Source of the DNA: Spirochaetota bacterium
GTDB lineage: Bacteria > Spirochaetota > Leptospiria > Turneriellales > Turneriellaceae
Direction of reading: 5' to 3'
Length of the DNA: 47,231 bases
Assembly (NCBI GenBank): GCA_018240245.1
Contig: JAFEGD010000021.1
Coordinates: forward strand, 1 to 47,231
Within the stretch, counting starts at the first letter, position 1, and each line of letters begins with the position of its first letter. Below the pieces are notes generated by a model. It searched no databases, was not told the origin of the DNA, and saw nothing but the letters and a program-made list of their open reading frames with translations. Position numbers and translations under genes: made by a program. Shown here one piece after another: positions 36,911-45,844 of the stretch.

Positions 36911-38986
36911 CGTCTTCCACGTCGTACGCAAATCGAGAGAAACCAAGAGGATTGACGAATTATAGAGACTTTGCAAGCTCTCTTGATAAAAATAATAATA
37001 GCGATGGCTCACGGTAAACGTGAGCGGATCGACAATTTTGAAAATCACGGCATTCGTCATATCGATACGGTTACGCCAAACCCCAGTTAAGGTCGTCGCC
37101 GAAAAAGAATCGAACGCAAGACTATAAGTTATTCCCGGCACGAACTCCCAATTGATACCGAGCGTCGCTTCAAAACCGGCATAGCTCGTCGTCGCCGGAT
37201 CGAGCACCTGCTTTTCAAAGCCCAAACCAAAACGGCCGGTAAATATACCGTAGTTCAATTCGGCACCGGCTGTCTCGCGAATGAATGTTGGGTTTAATCC
37301 GTTGATCGGCACAACGACCGTATCGACGCGGCTACGCTGGTAGGGTTTCAACAACCATTCGGTATTGTACGTGTACGTTACCTGAGCGCGCATGAGGTTG
37401 TTGATGATTTGATCGTTCTGTCTCACATAAAATATATACGGATTGAAAGAAAATGCATGTTTACGGTTGTAGAGAATGAAATTGACGTTATTTTCCAAAC
37501 CCCATTTGAAATACGAGTTGGGTGGCTGCCCCGGTGGGATAGCCGCATTAGCCGTTGTCGTCACGTTACCGGTTTCATAGGTATTCGAAAGATTAAAAAT
37601 TGTGAGAAGGCGAAATTTTTTATCGGCAACGTTATCGGGATTCTTACCCACCGCCGCAGCGTCGACAACCGAATCGCTGATGCCACTCCATTGGCTTTCG
37701 GCCGGGGCGCGCTTACCGAGCGAGGCGGCGGCGATTTCATAACCACGCTGCGTCGCACAAGCGCGGTAGTCGACATTGTCGCGAATAGGATTGCCGGTAA
37801 TCGCCTCTTGCGAAATCCCCGAAAAGACAAGCTGCGGATTCGCCGCATAGAAGCTGCGCGCGTCGGCACCCGACATACGAAATGTAAAAATATCGTAATC
37901 GTTTTGCACGGCGTAACGCACATCGCGCGCGCGCGAAATCGAGACGTTCGCCGATGTGTCGATGTCGTCGTTTTCCAAAAAGGCGATATCGCAACCGTAA
38001 CTCGACCGTAACGATGCCGCGGCGTATTGTGGGGTTAATTGCAACGGCTGAAAAGCCGTCGTCTTACTATCGGCATCCTCTTCGACGGCGAACCATTTTT
38101 GCCAGAGCGTCAGCCGGCGCGCAAAGGACGGCAAGACATCCTTTGGAGCATCCGATGTCCATATATCGATAATCGAGCGTTCGGCGACTGCCCAGACTTT
38201 CTCGCGCTTCTGTAGCACGAGTTTGACCAACGGCGTATCTTTCGGCATCGCAATCGCACGCCTCCCGTCGGGAAGCTCGATTGCGCGCACGGGCTCGACG
38301 CCAATCGTGCCGGGCGAGTCGCCGCCGCAGAGCAGAATATCGATCTGCGGATTATGCGCCAAGAGCACCAGCGCGTCGTCGAGCGCAAGCCCCGTGAGTG
38401 CGATCGTAATGTCGGGATTTTCGAGCGCAATTTTTTGCAGCGTATTCGGGGCAACGACATCGGGCTTTTCAAGCCTTAAATCGAGATGTTGCGCTTCGGC
38501 AAAATTCACAAGCGAGCGCGGCGAGGTAAACCCGACCACCGCGACTTTTGCGTCGCCCTTTTTTAAGATTTCATACTCGCCGAAAAACGGCTTCTTTTCG
38601 CGAAAGAGATTGGCCGAGAGCAGGCGAATACCGCGCGCGCGGTTGATATAGCCCAAGCTGTCGGCGCCGATGTTGAGGTCGGCAGCAGCGACAAGCCCCG
38701 CATCGGCGTGAATCATCTTTAGGTAATCGGCTGTGAGCGCACCGAAGCTATAGCGCGAGAGTCTGCCGGGATAAAAGGCATTGCCTAGATCGAAGTGATA
38801 CGCCGCCGGATTTTTATTTTTGGCTTGCCGCAAATATGCGCCGACGCGCAGCATCGCATTGTCGTCGAGATTTTTATCGAGCGGAAAACGGCCCGCGAGG
38901 TTCGACGTCAAATAGAGCGTAACTTCTTTAGCGGCGGCGGCCGAGAGTTGACCGACCGCCAAAAGGCAAAGCGCGAGGCGTTTCAT
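36905..38986 (-). CDS. Pseudo-5'-nucleotidase fused to an outer-membrane beta-barrel
   Basis: A 693-residue exported protein. Residues 21-270 follow the metallophosphatase part of UshA-like 5'-nucleotidases, but the metal ligands are gone: the DxH motif is N29-L30-A31 ('LTSNLAG'), GD is G68-N69 ('FDLGNAF'), GNHEFD is replaced around 102-107 ('ADLNIGAD'), and GGHSH is 'CGGDSPG' (about 220-226). Residues about 300-440 resemble the 5'-nucleotidase C-terminal domain ('VQNDYDIFTFRMSGADARSF'). From about 455 to the end are aromatic-rich amphipathic strands ('YSLAFDSFSATTLTGVWRN') like an outer-membrane barrel. It is probably a non-catalytic surface or periplasmic binding module tethered to a barrel. 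It overlaps the upstream coiled-coil gene by four bases. Confidence 0.75.
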   Translation of the reverse strand: MKRLALCLLAVGQLSAAAAKEVTLYLTSNLAGRFPLDKNLDDNAMLRVGAYLRQAKNKNPAAYHFDLGNAFYPGRLSRYSFGALTADYLKMIHADAGLVAAADLNIGADSLGYINRARGIRLLSANLFREKKPFFGEYEILKKGDAKVAVVGFTSPRSLVNFAEAQHLDLRLEKPDVVAPNTLQKIALENPDITIALTGLALDDALVLLAHNPQIDILLCGGDSPGTIGVEPVRAIELPDGRRAIAMPKDTPLVKLVLQKREKVWAVAERSIIDIWTSDAPKDVLPSFARRLTLWQKWFAVEEDADSKTTAFQPLQLTPQYAAASLRSSYGCDIAFLENDDIDTSANVSISRARDVRYAVQNDYDIFTFRMSGADARSFYAANPQLVFSGISQEAITGNPIRDNVDYRACATQRGYEIAAASLGKRAPAESQWSGISDSVVDAAAVGKNPDNVADKKFRLLTIFNLSNTYETGNVTTTANAAIPPGQPPNSYFKWGLENNVNFILYNRKHAFSFNPYIFYVRQNDQIINNLMRAQVTYTYNTEWLLKPYQRSRVDTVVVPINGLNPTFIRETAGAELNYGIFTGRFGLGFEKQVLDPATTSYAGFEATLGINWEFVPGITYSLAFDSFSATTLTGVWRNRIDMTNAVIFKIVDPLTFTVSHRYYYFYQESLQSLYNSSILLVSLDLRTTWKTP

Positions 38987-39651
38987 TTAGCCGCTGGGGG
39001 AGCAATCGGTGCCGCATTGAGCCGGTTTTTGAGCTCGGTATTCTCGCGCGTGAGGCGCGCCTCGTTTTCGCGCAAATCGCTAATTTTTTTTCGCAGCTCG
39101 TCGGCGTCTTTTTCTTGATTCGCAAGGCGCTGCTTCGTTTCTTGCAGTTCTTTCGCTTGGTTAAACTGCTTCTCGGCAGCTTCTTTCTGTAGCTTCTCTT
39201 TTTCTTGCGCAGAAGCGAGCTGCAAACGCTTGAGGTCTTCTTGCAATTTCTCTTGCGCCTTTTGCGATTTGTCGGCAAGCTCGGTGTTGAGCGCCGTTAA
39301 TTGCCTAATCTTACCGCCGCTTTCCGATTCGAGAATGGCGATTTTATCTTTAAGATTGGCGATCGACGCTTCGACGGTTTTTATTTCTGCAAGACGCTTT
39401 TCGTCCATCGCGGTAAATTCGCGTTGCTTCTTCTCGTAATCGGCGCGCGCGAGGTCGCCTGCGCGCGTGATTTCGAGATTTTCGTCGCGCAAGACCTGAT
39501 TTTCGCGCTCGAGCAAAGCGGTTTTTTGGCCGAGTAATTTTTGCTCGGCGGCAATTTGATCCGCCGATTTCTTGCTGCGCGAAACACCCGCGCATGCAAC
39601 GGTCGAGCAAGCGTACACTATATAGAGAAGGGGGAGTAATCTTTGCGGCAT
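38983..39651 (-). CDS. Coiled-coil lipoprotein
   Basis: Signal peptide 'MPQRLLPLLYIVYACSTVAC' with lipobox TVAC, then about 190 residues of almost continuous heptad repeats rich in Glu, Lys, Leu and Gln ('ALLERENQVLRDENLEITRA', 'LRENEARLTRENTELKNRL'), and a short Pro/Ala tail. An in-frame ATG at 39672 would add seven residues before the signal, so 39651 is preferred. Such proteins can act as periplasmic spacers between outer membrane and peptidoglycan. It shares a four-base overlap with the pseudo-nucleotidase-barrel gene; the two may work as a pair. Confidence 0.8.
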   Translation of the reverse strand: MPQRLLPLLYIVYACSTVACAGVSRSKKSADQIAAEQKLLGQKTALLERENQVLRDENLEITRAGDLARADYEKKQREFTAMDEKRLAEIKTVEASIANLKDKIAILESESGGKIRQLTALNTELADKSQKAQEKLQEDLKRLQLASAQEKEKLQKEAAEKQFNQAKELQETKQRLANQEKDADELRKKISDLRENEARLTRENTELKNRLNAAPIAPPAAK

Positions 39652-39693
39652 GGAGTGACGCAGTACGGGCAAATTTGCCGCCGCGTCAACAAC

Positions 39694-40992
39694 TCACACA
39701 ACTACAGCCAACTCGTCCGCCCAATTCGCTTCGGCTTCGAGTGCGCTTAAATTGGCGATCAGGCCGACAATCGCCCGGTCGATAAAAAGCACATCACCCG
39801 GAGTAATAATTTGCTTGAGTTCGTCGAAGTGCGCGCGATTGTACGCGATAATTTTTTGAATCGGGTTCGTTTAGGTATTGAAGCGGTAAGGTCGGTCGCG
39901 AAAGACCGGCCCCAACGCTTCGTGAAAAATATCAACGTGCTTTTGCGGTACGCTCTCGCCGGTTTTAAGTTTCACCTGCATCCCGGCGGCGATGGCGGGC
40001 AGCTCTTCAAACAGGCCCGCACGGCACGCCGCCACTGTGTTCATATAGCCGCGATGCAACCAATCGGGAAGTTCTTTAATGCTGCCGAAATCGTACAAAA
40101 TTATTTTGCCGCCGGGCAAAAAGGCATAGTTCGCCGGGTTTGGGTCCGATTGAATCTTGCGAAAAACGAGCAGTTGCTCTGTCAGCGAGCGAAAGAGCAA
40201 GCGACCCCACTGATTTTTTTCTTCTTGCGCGGCATGGCGCGCCTCTTCGATAGTTAGCCCCTGAACGAGTTCGCTCGTCAAAACCCGTTGCGAACATAAT
40301 TCTGGCACCGGTGCGGCAATTATCACTTCAGGGCGATGCGCATAGAAACTTCTGAACTCCTCGATGCGCAGTATTTCACGACGGTAATCGACCTCTTCGC
40401 TGAGTCGCGCTTCGATTTCGGCGAACAGGTGATCGAGATTCGCCGCGAGCATACTTTCGAGAATAAGTTCGAAAAGCCGCTTCAGATTTTTTAGATCGGA
40501 AAAAATAACTTTGTCGATGCCGGGATATTGAATCTTTATCGCAACTTTGCGCCCGTCGTTCAAGATCGCGCGATACACCTGCCCGATCGACGCGGCGGCA
40601 AGCGGCTTGTCGTCGAGCTTCGCCACGAGCGTGCGCCAATGAGGAATATCGCCGTCGAGAGTTTGTAGCATCACCGACGACGCTACCGTCGGCGCATTGC
40701 GCTGTAGCGCCTTGAGCACGAGGGTTAACTCTTTCGGTAGCAACGCCTCTTGAATCGAAAGCATCTGCCCGATCTTCATCGCTCCGCCCTTGAGGCGGCC
40801 CAAGGTCTCGGCTATTTTTTCGCCGTTGCGCGCCCACGCGCGCGCCATACGCAGCTCGCGCGAATCTTCGCCGAGAAAAAGCCCTAACGCTTTTTCGCCG
40901 ACCAGCGAGAAGCCGACGCGACCGGCAAGCGCTCCCATTTTGAGAATGCGCCCGAACGCCGAGGTTGTGAGTTTTTCTTGTTCTTCAATCAT
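39694..40992 (-). pseudogene. ABC1/UbiB (AarF)-family kinase interrupted by one in-frame TAA
   Basis: Codons 1-373 encode an ABC1 atypical kinase: 'GGAMKIGQMLS' (KxGQ), 'LAAASIGQVYRA' (Ala-rich loop), 'VAIKIQYPG' (lysine), 'QSDPNPANY' (catalytic loop) and 'ILYDFGS' (DFG). The reading stops at TAA (39871-39873) after 'DRPYRFNT'. The same frame then continues without break for 58 codons to TGA at 39694: 'TNPIQKIIAYNRAHFDELKQ', later 'DRAIVGLIANLSALEAEANW', which is the expected ABC1 C-terminus. The break is therefore a nonsense change (e.g. CAA to TAA), a sequencing error, or a genuine truncation. The family acts in isoprenoid lipid or quinone metabolism. It is the last gene of the operon that starts at 45326. 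Confidence 0.8.
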
Positions 40993-41002
40993 GCCGGATG
41001 CA

Positions 41003-41467
41003 CTACTCGGGATAAAACTGTACCGTGTGGCCTATGAGATTGCCGTTTTCATAGTTGAATTTCGCCGAAAAGAAATGCGGCTGTTGAAACCAACCCAAAA
41101 AAATTTTATCGCCCGGCCAGAGCGGTAAATCCAACAGCTTATCGTCGTCGACCCAGACGAGATCGCCCTCGGGACACTCTTTTTTGACTTCGCCGCGAAA
41201 GCTGTGCGCGGTATAAAGAAAACAATACCAATCGCGGCCTTTCGAGAACTGTGGGAAAGTCATCACACCGCGCAGCTCGGGAATAATTTGTAGCCCGCTT
41301 TCTTCAAAAACTTCGCGCACGACGCACTCTTCGGGAGACTCGCCCGGTTCAAATTTACCGCCGAGACCGTTGTACTTACCAAGATGCACATCGTCGCTGC
41401 GCTTGTTTCGGTGCATCATGAGCGTCTTGCCACCCGATCGTACATAACAAAGAGTCGCTAAAATCAT
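41003..41467 (-). CDS. Nudix hydrolase (MutT-like)
   Basis: A 154-residue cytosolic Nudix enzyme. The box 'GGKFEPGESPEECVVREVFE' continues into ESGL and matches GX5EX7REUXEEXGU. 'LGKYNGLGGKFEPGESPEE' and the 'TLCYVRSGGKTLMMHRNKR' strand resemble 8-oxo-dGTP diphosphatases, which clean the nucleotide pool, but substrates in this family vary widely. It overlaps the LptE-like gene by four bases and precedes the ABC1 gene by 10 bases. Confidence 0.88.
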   Translation of the reverse strand: MILATLCYVRSGGKTLMMHRNKRSDDVHLGKYNGLGGKFEPGESPEECVVREVFEESGLQIIPELRGVMTFPQFSKGRDWYCFLYTAHSFRGEVKKECPEGDLVWVDDDKLLDLPLWPGDKIFLGWFQQPHFFSAKFNYENGNLIGHTVQFYPE

Positions 41468-42081
41468 TTTTTCTCCACAATGTCGGGCTCGTACGTCGAA
41501 CCGACGATACGATCGGCGATACCTTGCAGCATGCGGTCTTCGGCGTCGAAGCGCGTTTCGTAAAGCGGCGCGCTGGGATTATACGTCGTCATATAGCTGA
41601 TCGAGTGCTCTTCGGTCAGGGGGTCGATGTCGTCCTTAGTCGATTGGCTGCGCGCACGCATGCGCGTTGCCACGACGACGGTGAGATTATACGTCGAGGG
41701 TGATGAAGTCGCGTTATCGTAAACGCCCGGCTCTTCTGCGTAACCGATAATTTTTCCATACAGCACCACCTCGGCTTTCTCTTTGTCTTCAGTGAGTTTT
41801 AGCGACACCGAACGCGAAAAAGAATTCATGAGTTTGTCTTTGAGTCTGCCCGTTAACTGAGGCGAGTATGTACGGTTGTCGAAGTTCTGAATGTAAAGTA
41901 GCCGTTTTTTTTGGCGAAACGATTTGTACTGGTCGCTAATGGGGCCCGAATTGACGTTGGCGATGCCACGCCCTAAATTCGCACAACTCGAACGCAGGGT
42001 AAGAAACGCTGCCATCGCAATCATGCCGAAAGCAAAACTTCGACGCACTGGGGCGGATAGACTTCTCAGACTAACGCACAT
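41464..42081 (-). CDS. LptE-like lipoprotein (LPS assembly)
   Basis: A lipoprotein of about 205 residues with a long N-region, a hydrophobic core ('AFGMIAMAAFLTL') and the relaxed lipobox 'LRSSC', then ANLGRG. The mature protein reads 'LLYIQNFDNRTYSPQLTGRL' and 'EKAEVVLYGKIIGYAEEPGV', the alpha/beta pattern of LptE, the plug of the LptD translocon, in diderms outside Proteobacteria. LptE proteins are weakly conserved, so the call is tentative. The start overlaps the biotin carboxylase gene by 11 bases; shorter starts at residues 20 and 22 remain possible. Confidence 0.6.
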   Translation of the reverse strand: MCVSLRSLSAPVRRSFAFGMIAMAAFLTLRSSCANLGRGIANVNSGPISDQYKSFRQKKRLLYIQNFDNRTYSPQLTGRLKDKLMNSFSRSVSLKLTEDKEKAEVVLYGKIIGYAEEPGVYDNATSSPSTYNLTVVVATRMRARSQSTKDDIDPLTEEHSISYMTTYNPSAPLYETRFDAEDRMLQGIADRIVGSTYEPDIVEKK

Positions 42082-43519
42082 TGCTGAAGCCTGATAATTT
42101 TCCGTAATTTTCTCGCGACAAATTTTTTTCGAGTTCGTAAAGTATCGCTGACGCCACCGCAGCCGCTGCGCCCGCGTCGCTTACGGGCGCCGAAAATTCG
42201 CGCTGCAAATAGCGCGTGTAATGCGTCACCGCGCGAAACGCTGCGTCGTCTAAGAGCTTCACGAGCAACGGAATGTTCGTATGGATACCATTGACGATAA
42301 AATCACTCAGTTTTTCTTTCATATGCGCAATCGCCGCGTCGCGCGTTGCCGCATGCACTATCACCTTGGCGATCATATTATCATACTTGCCAGAAATCGT
42401 GGAGCCTTTTTGCACACCGGTATCGATGCGCACTCCATCGGGTTCGATATATTCTAAAATCGTTCCCGTCGACGGTTGGTACGTGCCGTCGCTCTTTTCG
42501 GCGCAGATGCGCGCTTCAATCGCATGCCCGCTCGCTTTCAAGCTCCCGTAGTCGGTGGTCGCGCCCTGCGCAATTAATAGCTGCTCGCGCACCAAATCGA
42601 GCCCGGTAATTGCTTCGGTGACAGTGTGCTCGACTTGCAGGCGCGTATTCATTTCGAGAAAATAAAATTCGCCGCGCGCAGTGTCGTAGAGATATTCCAT
42701 CGTGCCCGCGTTGCGGTAGCCGACATGGTCGGCGAGACGCACCGCCGACGCATGCAGTTCGGCACGCACGTTGTCGTCGAGGTGCGGCGCCGGCGCTTCT
42801 TCGATAATTTTCTGATTATTGCGCTGTGCGCTACAATCGCGATCGAAGAGTGCAAAATTTTTGCCTGCGGCGTTACCTATGATTTGCACCTCGACATGGC
42901 GCGCGCGTTCGAGGTAGCGTTCGACGACGAGCGACTTGCTGTGGTAGAGCCGTTCGGCTTCGCGAATGACCTTTTCAAACGCTGCGGCAATTTCGGTTTC
43001 ATCGTTGACAATCGCCTGCGCTTTGCCGCCGCCGCCCGCCGCCGCTTTGAGCACTAAGGGCAAACCAATTTCACCGACTAATTTTTTTTGTGCGTCCGCA
43101 TTGAGCGCGGTTGCATCGTCGATTTCGACGCCGGGCAAGAGTGGCACTTTTGCGGCGCGCGCTTCTATACGCGCTGCAGTTTTTTCACCCATGCGCTCCA
43201 TCGCGGCGGCAGAAGGGCCAACGAACACAATGCCCGCCGTTTCGACCGAACGCACGAATGCAGAATTTTCGGAGAGAAAACCGTAGCCAGGGTGTATCGC
43301 ATCGACGTTTTCGAGACGGCAGACTTCGAGCAGGCGCGCACCGTCGAGAAAACCATTCGGTAAAAAATGTGCGGCATCGGCTTCGGCGACATAGAGCGAG
43401 TCGCGGTCTTCGTCTTCGTAGACGGCAACGCAGCGAATTCCCATCGCGTAGGCGGAGCGCATAATGCGGCGCGCGATTTCACCGCGATTCGCGACAAGAA
43501 GCGTTCGGATAGGTTTCAT
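42071..43519 (-). CDS. Biotin carboxylase subunit (acetyl-/acyl-CoA carboxylase type)
   Basis: A 482-residue ATP-grasp enzyme that carboxylates biotin. 'LLVANRGEIARRIMRSAYAM' and 'AIHPGYGFLSEN' mark the N-terminal domain; the ATP lid is 'AAAGGGGKAQAIV' (the usual GGGGRGMR is altered); 'DRDCSAQRNNQKIIEEAPAP' and 'LEMNTRLQVEHTVTEAITGL' carry the catalytic Glu, Arg and Gln residues. Several usually fixed positions differ (R-N-N for R-R-H; H-T for H-P), so this is a divergent paralogue rather than certain AccC. No biotin carrier or carboxyltransferase gene is adjacent. It begins two bases after the TPR gene. Confidence 0.85.
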   Translation of the reverse strand: MKPIRTLLVANRGEIARRIMRSAYAMGIRCVAVYEDEDRDSLYVAEADAAHFLPNGFLDGARLLEVCRLENVDAIHPGYGFLSENSAFVRSVETAGIVFVGPSAAAMERMGEKTAARIEARAAKVPLLPGVEIDDATALNADAQKKLVGEIGLPLVLKAAAGGGGKAQAIVNDETEIAAAFEKVIREAERLYHSKSLVVERYLERARHVEVQIIGNAAGKNFALFDRDCSAQRNNQKIIEEAPAPHLDDNVRAELHASAVRLADHVGYRNAGTMEYLYDTARGEFYFLEMNTRLQVEHTVTEAITGLDLVREQLLIAQGATTDYGSLKASGHAIEARICAEKSDGTYQPSTGTILEYIEPDGVRIDTGVQKGSTISGKYDNMIAKVIVHAATRDAAIAHMKEKLSDFIVNGIHTNIPLLVKLLDDAAFRAVTHYTRYLQREFSAPVSDAGAAAAVASAILYELEKNLSRENYGKLSGFSNVR

Positions 43520-43521
43520 CG

Positions 43522-44574
43522 TTATTGATCCACCGTCTGATTGAGTAGACGTTTTGTCTGTTCAAGCCGTTTTCGCATTCTGAGGAGCGACACTTTCGAA
43601 TAGATCGCGTCTTGCGGAAAATGCAGCATCGCTTCGTATTCGCGCGCGGCGGTCTGGTAATCTTGCGCGTAAAACGAAGATTCGCCGTAGTAGAAATGCA
43701 GTTCTTTTTGGTATGTAGTCTTAGTATTCACGCTGCGAAACCAGAGTGTCGCGTCGTAATATTTTTTCATCGTATACGCGACCTTACCCATGCCGATGAG
43801 CGCATCGTTGAAGCCGGGGTCTTGCTTGAGGCAATATTTGAACGTGGTGAGCGCTTCGTTCGTACGCTTCTGTTCGAGCAGCGAATCGCCGAGCGCAACG
43901 AGCGCGGTCAATTCGTAAATATCGTAACGATACGCGCGCAGATAGTTGAAATCGGCGACGTCGCGCTGCCCCGCCAGCTCGTAACCTTTACCAAGATAGT
44001 AATAATTTTTACTATACTGCGGTACGAGCTGCGTACATTTCTCAAATTCGACGATCGCCTCACGGTGCTGCTTGAAATAGAGATAGATACGCCCTAGATT
44101 AAAGCGCCCCGGAAAAAACTGTGGCTCATGAGCCCGCAGCTCTTCGAAAATTTCGCGCGCGCGATCCATGTCGTTCGCGAGCACGAACGCCAACCCCTCG
44201 TTGTTCTTACCGGTCGATAAATCGTTCGGACCTTCTGACCACAAGAACTCCCCGCGATTGGCGATACGCGGTCGCTCTTTCGGCGTGTTCGTTTTCTTAT
44301 CGCGGTGCGTGCGTAAATCGTCGGCGGTAATTTTGTCGGGATACTTGCGCGCGCTCTGATCGACGATGACCCAATCCATATCGAAATCGAGCTGCGTCGG
44401 TTTGAAACTCGATAAGAATTCGGGCGTAATCTTCGGATGAAACATCTTGAGATCGCTATGCACGCGATCTTTCTGTCGCGACGGGCTACCCGAATAGATT
44501 TCGCTGACGGCCTCTATGCCTGAGATTAAGATGCAAATGGAGAAAAAAAATATTAGAGAATGGCGCACGGCCAT
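43522..44574 (-). CDS. TPR-repeat exported protein
   Basis: A 350-residue protein with an N-terminal signal or anchor ('SLIFFFSICILISGI'), a linker, and at least five tetratricopeptide repeats between about residues 120 and 330 ('FNLGRIYLYFKQHREAIVEF', 'YYLGKGYELAGQRDVADFNY', 'HFYYGESSFYAQDYQTAARE'). It probably acts as a periplasmic scaffold. It shares its start region with the end of the GST gene (one-base overlap), showing tight operon packing. Confidence 0.8.
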   Translation of the reverse strand: MAVRHSLIFFFSICILISGIEAVSEIYSGSPSRQKDRVHSDLKMFHPKITPEFLSSFKPTQLDFDMDWVIVDQSARKYPDKITADDLRTHRDKKTNTPKERPRIANRGEFLWSEGPNDLSTGKNNEGLAFVLANDMDRAREIFEELRAHEPQFFPGRFNLGRIYLYFKQHREAIVEFEKCTQLVPQYSKNYYYLGKGYELAGQRDVADFNYLRAYRYDIYELTALVALGDSLLEQKRTNEALTTFKYCLKQDPGFNDALIGMGKVAYTMKKYYDATLWFRSVNTKTTYQKELHFYYGESSFYAQDYQTAAREYEAMLHFPQDAIYSKVSLLRMRKRLEQTKRLLNQTVDQ

Positions 44575-45326
44575 TATTGCGGGCTATCTCCCCGCTTGTC
44601 GGCATAGAGCGCGTCGCGCCACTCGACTAAGTCGGCAAATTCGTTCGCCAAGTCGTTTTGCGTGAAAGCTTCGCGCATCGCCGGCTTCAAACGAATATAA
44701 TGATCGCTCACCGGGCGCACGAATTGTAATGTCGCTGCGGCGGCGATGTCGGCGTAAGTAAAGTGTCCGAAAATAAACGGCTTTTTTGCGAGCGCTTTAC
44801 GAATCTTATTTAAGACCTCGCGCACTTTCTTTTTTTCTTCGGCGATGATTGCGTGGCGAAAATCGTATTTCATACCGAGATAGGCGATGCCTAAGTCGGC
44901 GATTGGCGTGAGTACATTTCTTGTGAACTCGGGAAAAAAATCGGGTAGATTCTCGCGCTTCGCTTCTTCGTTATGCGCCGTCGCATCGGTGGCGATAATA
45001 CGACTCGATGTGTGTGCGATATCGCAGATATCGTGCCATGCTTTAATTTCATCCGCCTTATCTAAGGGGATAAGTTTCTCGCGATGCCCGCTGCGATCGG
45101 CGTACGTCACGATATTCCAAGAGTCGTCGTACGTGCGGCCGTTTGCGATGAGCAGCGGTACGGTAATCTTGCCGGTGAAACGCCCCGCTGCCAAGCGCAT
45201 GAGCGGTGTCGTAATCATCGGAATGTGTTCGGTATACTTATAACGAATGATATGATGATCGAGCGCCCAACGCGCTTGTGCCGACCACGGCGAATAGGCG
45301 ATGCCAAATAGATGTGCGGGAACCAT
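44574..45326 (-). CDS. Glutathione S-transferase family protein
   Basis: A 250-residue cytosolic protein. The N-terminal thioredoxin-like domain starts 'HLFGIAYSPWSAQARWALDH' (Ser at the place of the catalytic Ser/Cys) with 'TVPLLIANGRTYDDSWNIVT' (cis-Pro 'VP' and the D-S motif for the gamma-Glu). The C-terminal helical domain ends 'FTYADIAAAATLQFVRPV' (the N-capping S/TxxD motif is T-Y-A-D). It could conjugate or reduce electrophiles, but whether spirochaetes of this group use glutathione is uncertain. It is the first gene of the operon running to 39694, and is preceded by a hairpin. Confidence 0.82.
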   Translation of the reverse strand: MVPAHLFGIAYSPWSAQARWALDHHIIRYKYTEHIPMITTPLMRLAAGRFTGKITVPLLIANGRTYDDSWNIVTYADRSGHREKLIPLDKADEIKAWHDICDIAHTSSRIIATDATAHNEEAKRENLPDFFPEFTRNVLTPIADLGIAYLGMKYDFRHAIIAEEKKKVREVLNKIRKALAKKPFIFGHFTYADIAAAATLQFVRPVSDHYIRLKPAMREAFTQNDLANEFADLVEWRDALYADKRGDSPQ

Positions 45327-45374
45327 GCGTCGAGCTTGCGCCGTTTGCGCGCGTGTAAAGCGATATGAGTATAA

Positions 45375-45398
45375 CGATTCGGCGGGCCCGCCGAATCG
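45375..45398 (-). terminator. 24-base perfect palindrome after the hotdog gene
   Basis: CGATTCGGCGGG and its complement without a loop, starting three bases after the TAA of the hotdog gene and followed on the minus strand by TTATACT. It probably ends or attenuates transcription before the GST operon. Confidence 0.6.
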
Positions 45399-45400
45399 CT

Positions 45401-45811
45401 TTAGAGATCTTGCTCGATGTACTTGCCTTTGCCGCGAGCGACAATCTTACCGATGTCGTCTTCGAGTTCGGCGCGGTTTTCGATAACGCGCTTATTTTTC
45501 TTCACGAAATAGCCGCGCAGATAGAGGGGTTCGTTCACTTTAGCAAGTTGCAAATAACGGATTGTCACCTCGCCGGTATTCACGTTCAAATTCAACGCTT
45601 GGTTGATTTTCATCATGACTTCGTCGAGCATGACGGCAATAACGCCGGGATGCACACATTCGGGTTGGTTGCCCTGAAAATGCACCGGCAACGTAATTTC
45701 GCCGTAGGCAGTTTTCGTATCTTCGTCGAAGCGTAAGTCTAGCTTGAGCCCCTGTTCGTTATCGGGGCTGGTACCGAAACTCAGGTTTTTCTGCCTTCTC
45801 AGTACCTTCAT
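45401..45811 (-). CDS. Hotdog-fold thioesterase, PaaI-like
   Basis: A 136-residue single hotdog domain. '[20 protein letters not shown]' contains the H-P-G...D-E core helix in which the Asp/Glu activates water in PaaI-type acyl-CoA thioesterases. Strands '[18 protein letters not shown]' and '[20 protein letters not shown]' complete the fold. It probably hydrolyses an acyl-CoA or acyl-ACP; the substrate is unknown. It has its own promoter with an operator-like palindrome and almost no leader. Confidence 0.82.
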   Translation of the reverse strand: MKVLRRQKNLSFGTSPDNEQGLKLDLRFDEDTKTAYGEITLPVHFQGNQPECVHPGVIAVMLDEVMMKINQALNLNVNTGEVTIRYLQLAKVNEPLYLRGYFVKKNKRVIENRAELEDDIGKIVARGKGKYIEQDL

Positions 45812-45815
45812 GGGT

Positions 45816-45844
45816 ATATGTTACGATTTGTAACACTTTGTCAA
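45816..45844 (-). promoter_or_regulatory. Promoter of the hotdog gene with operator palindrome in the spacer
   Basis: Minus strand: -35 TTGACA, 17-base spacer, -10 ACATAT, ending four bases before the ATG. The spacer carries TGTTAC-N5-GTAACA (45819-45835), a typical repressor site position. Predicted leaderless. Confidence 0.5.
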
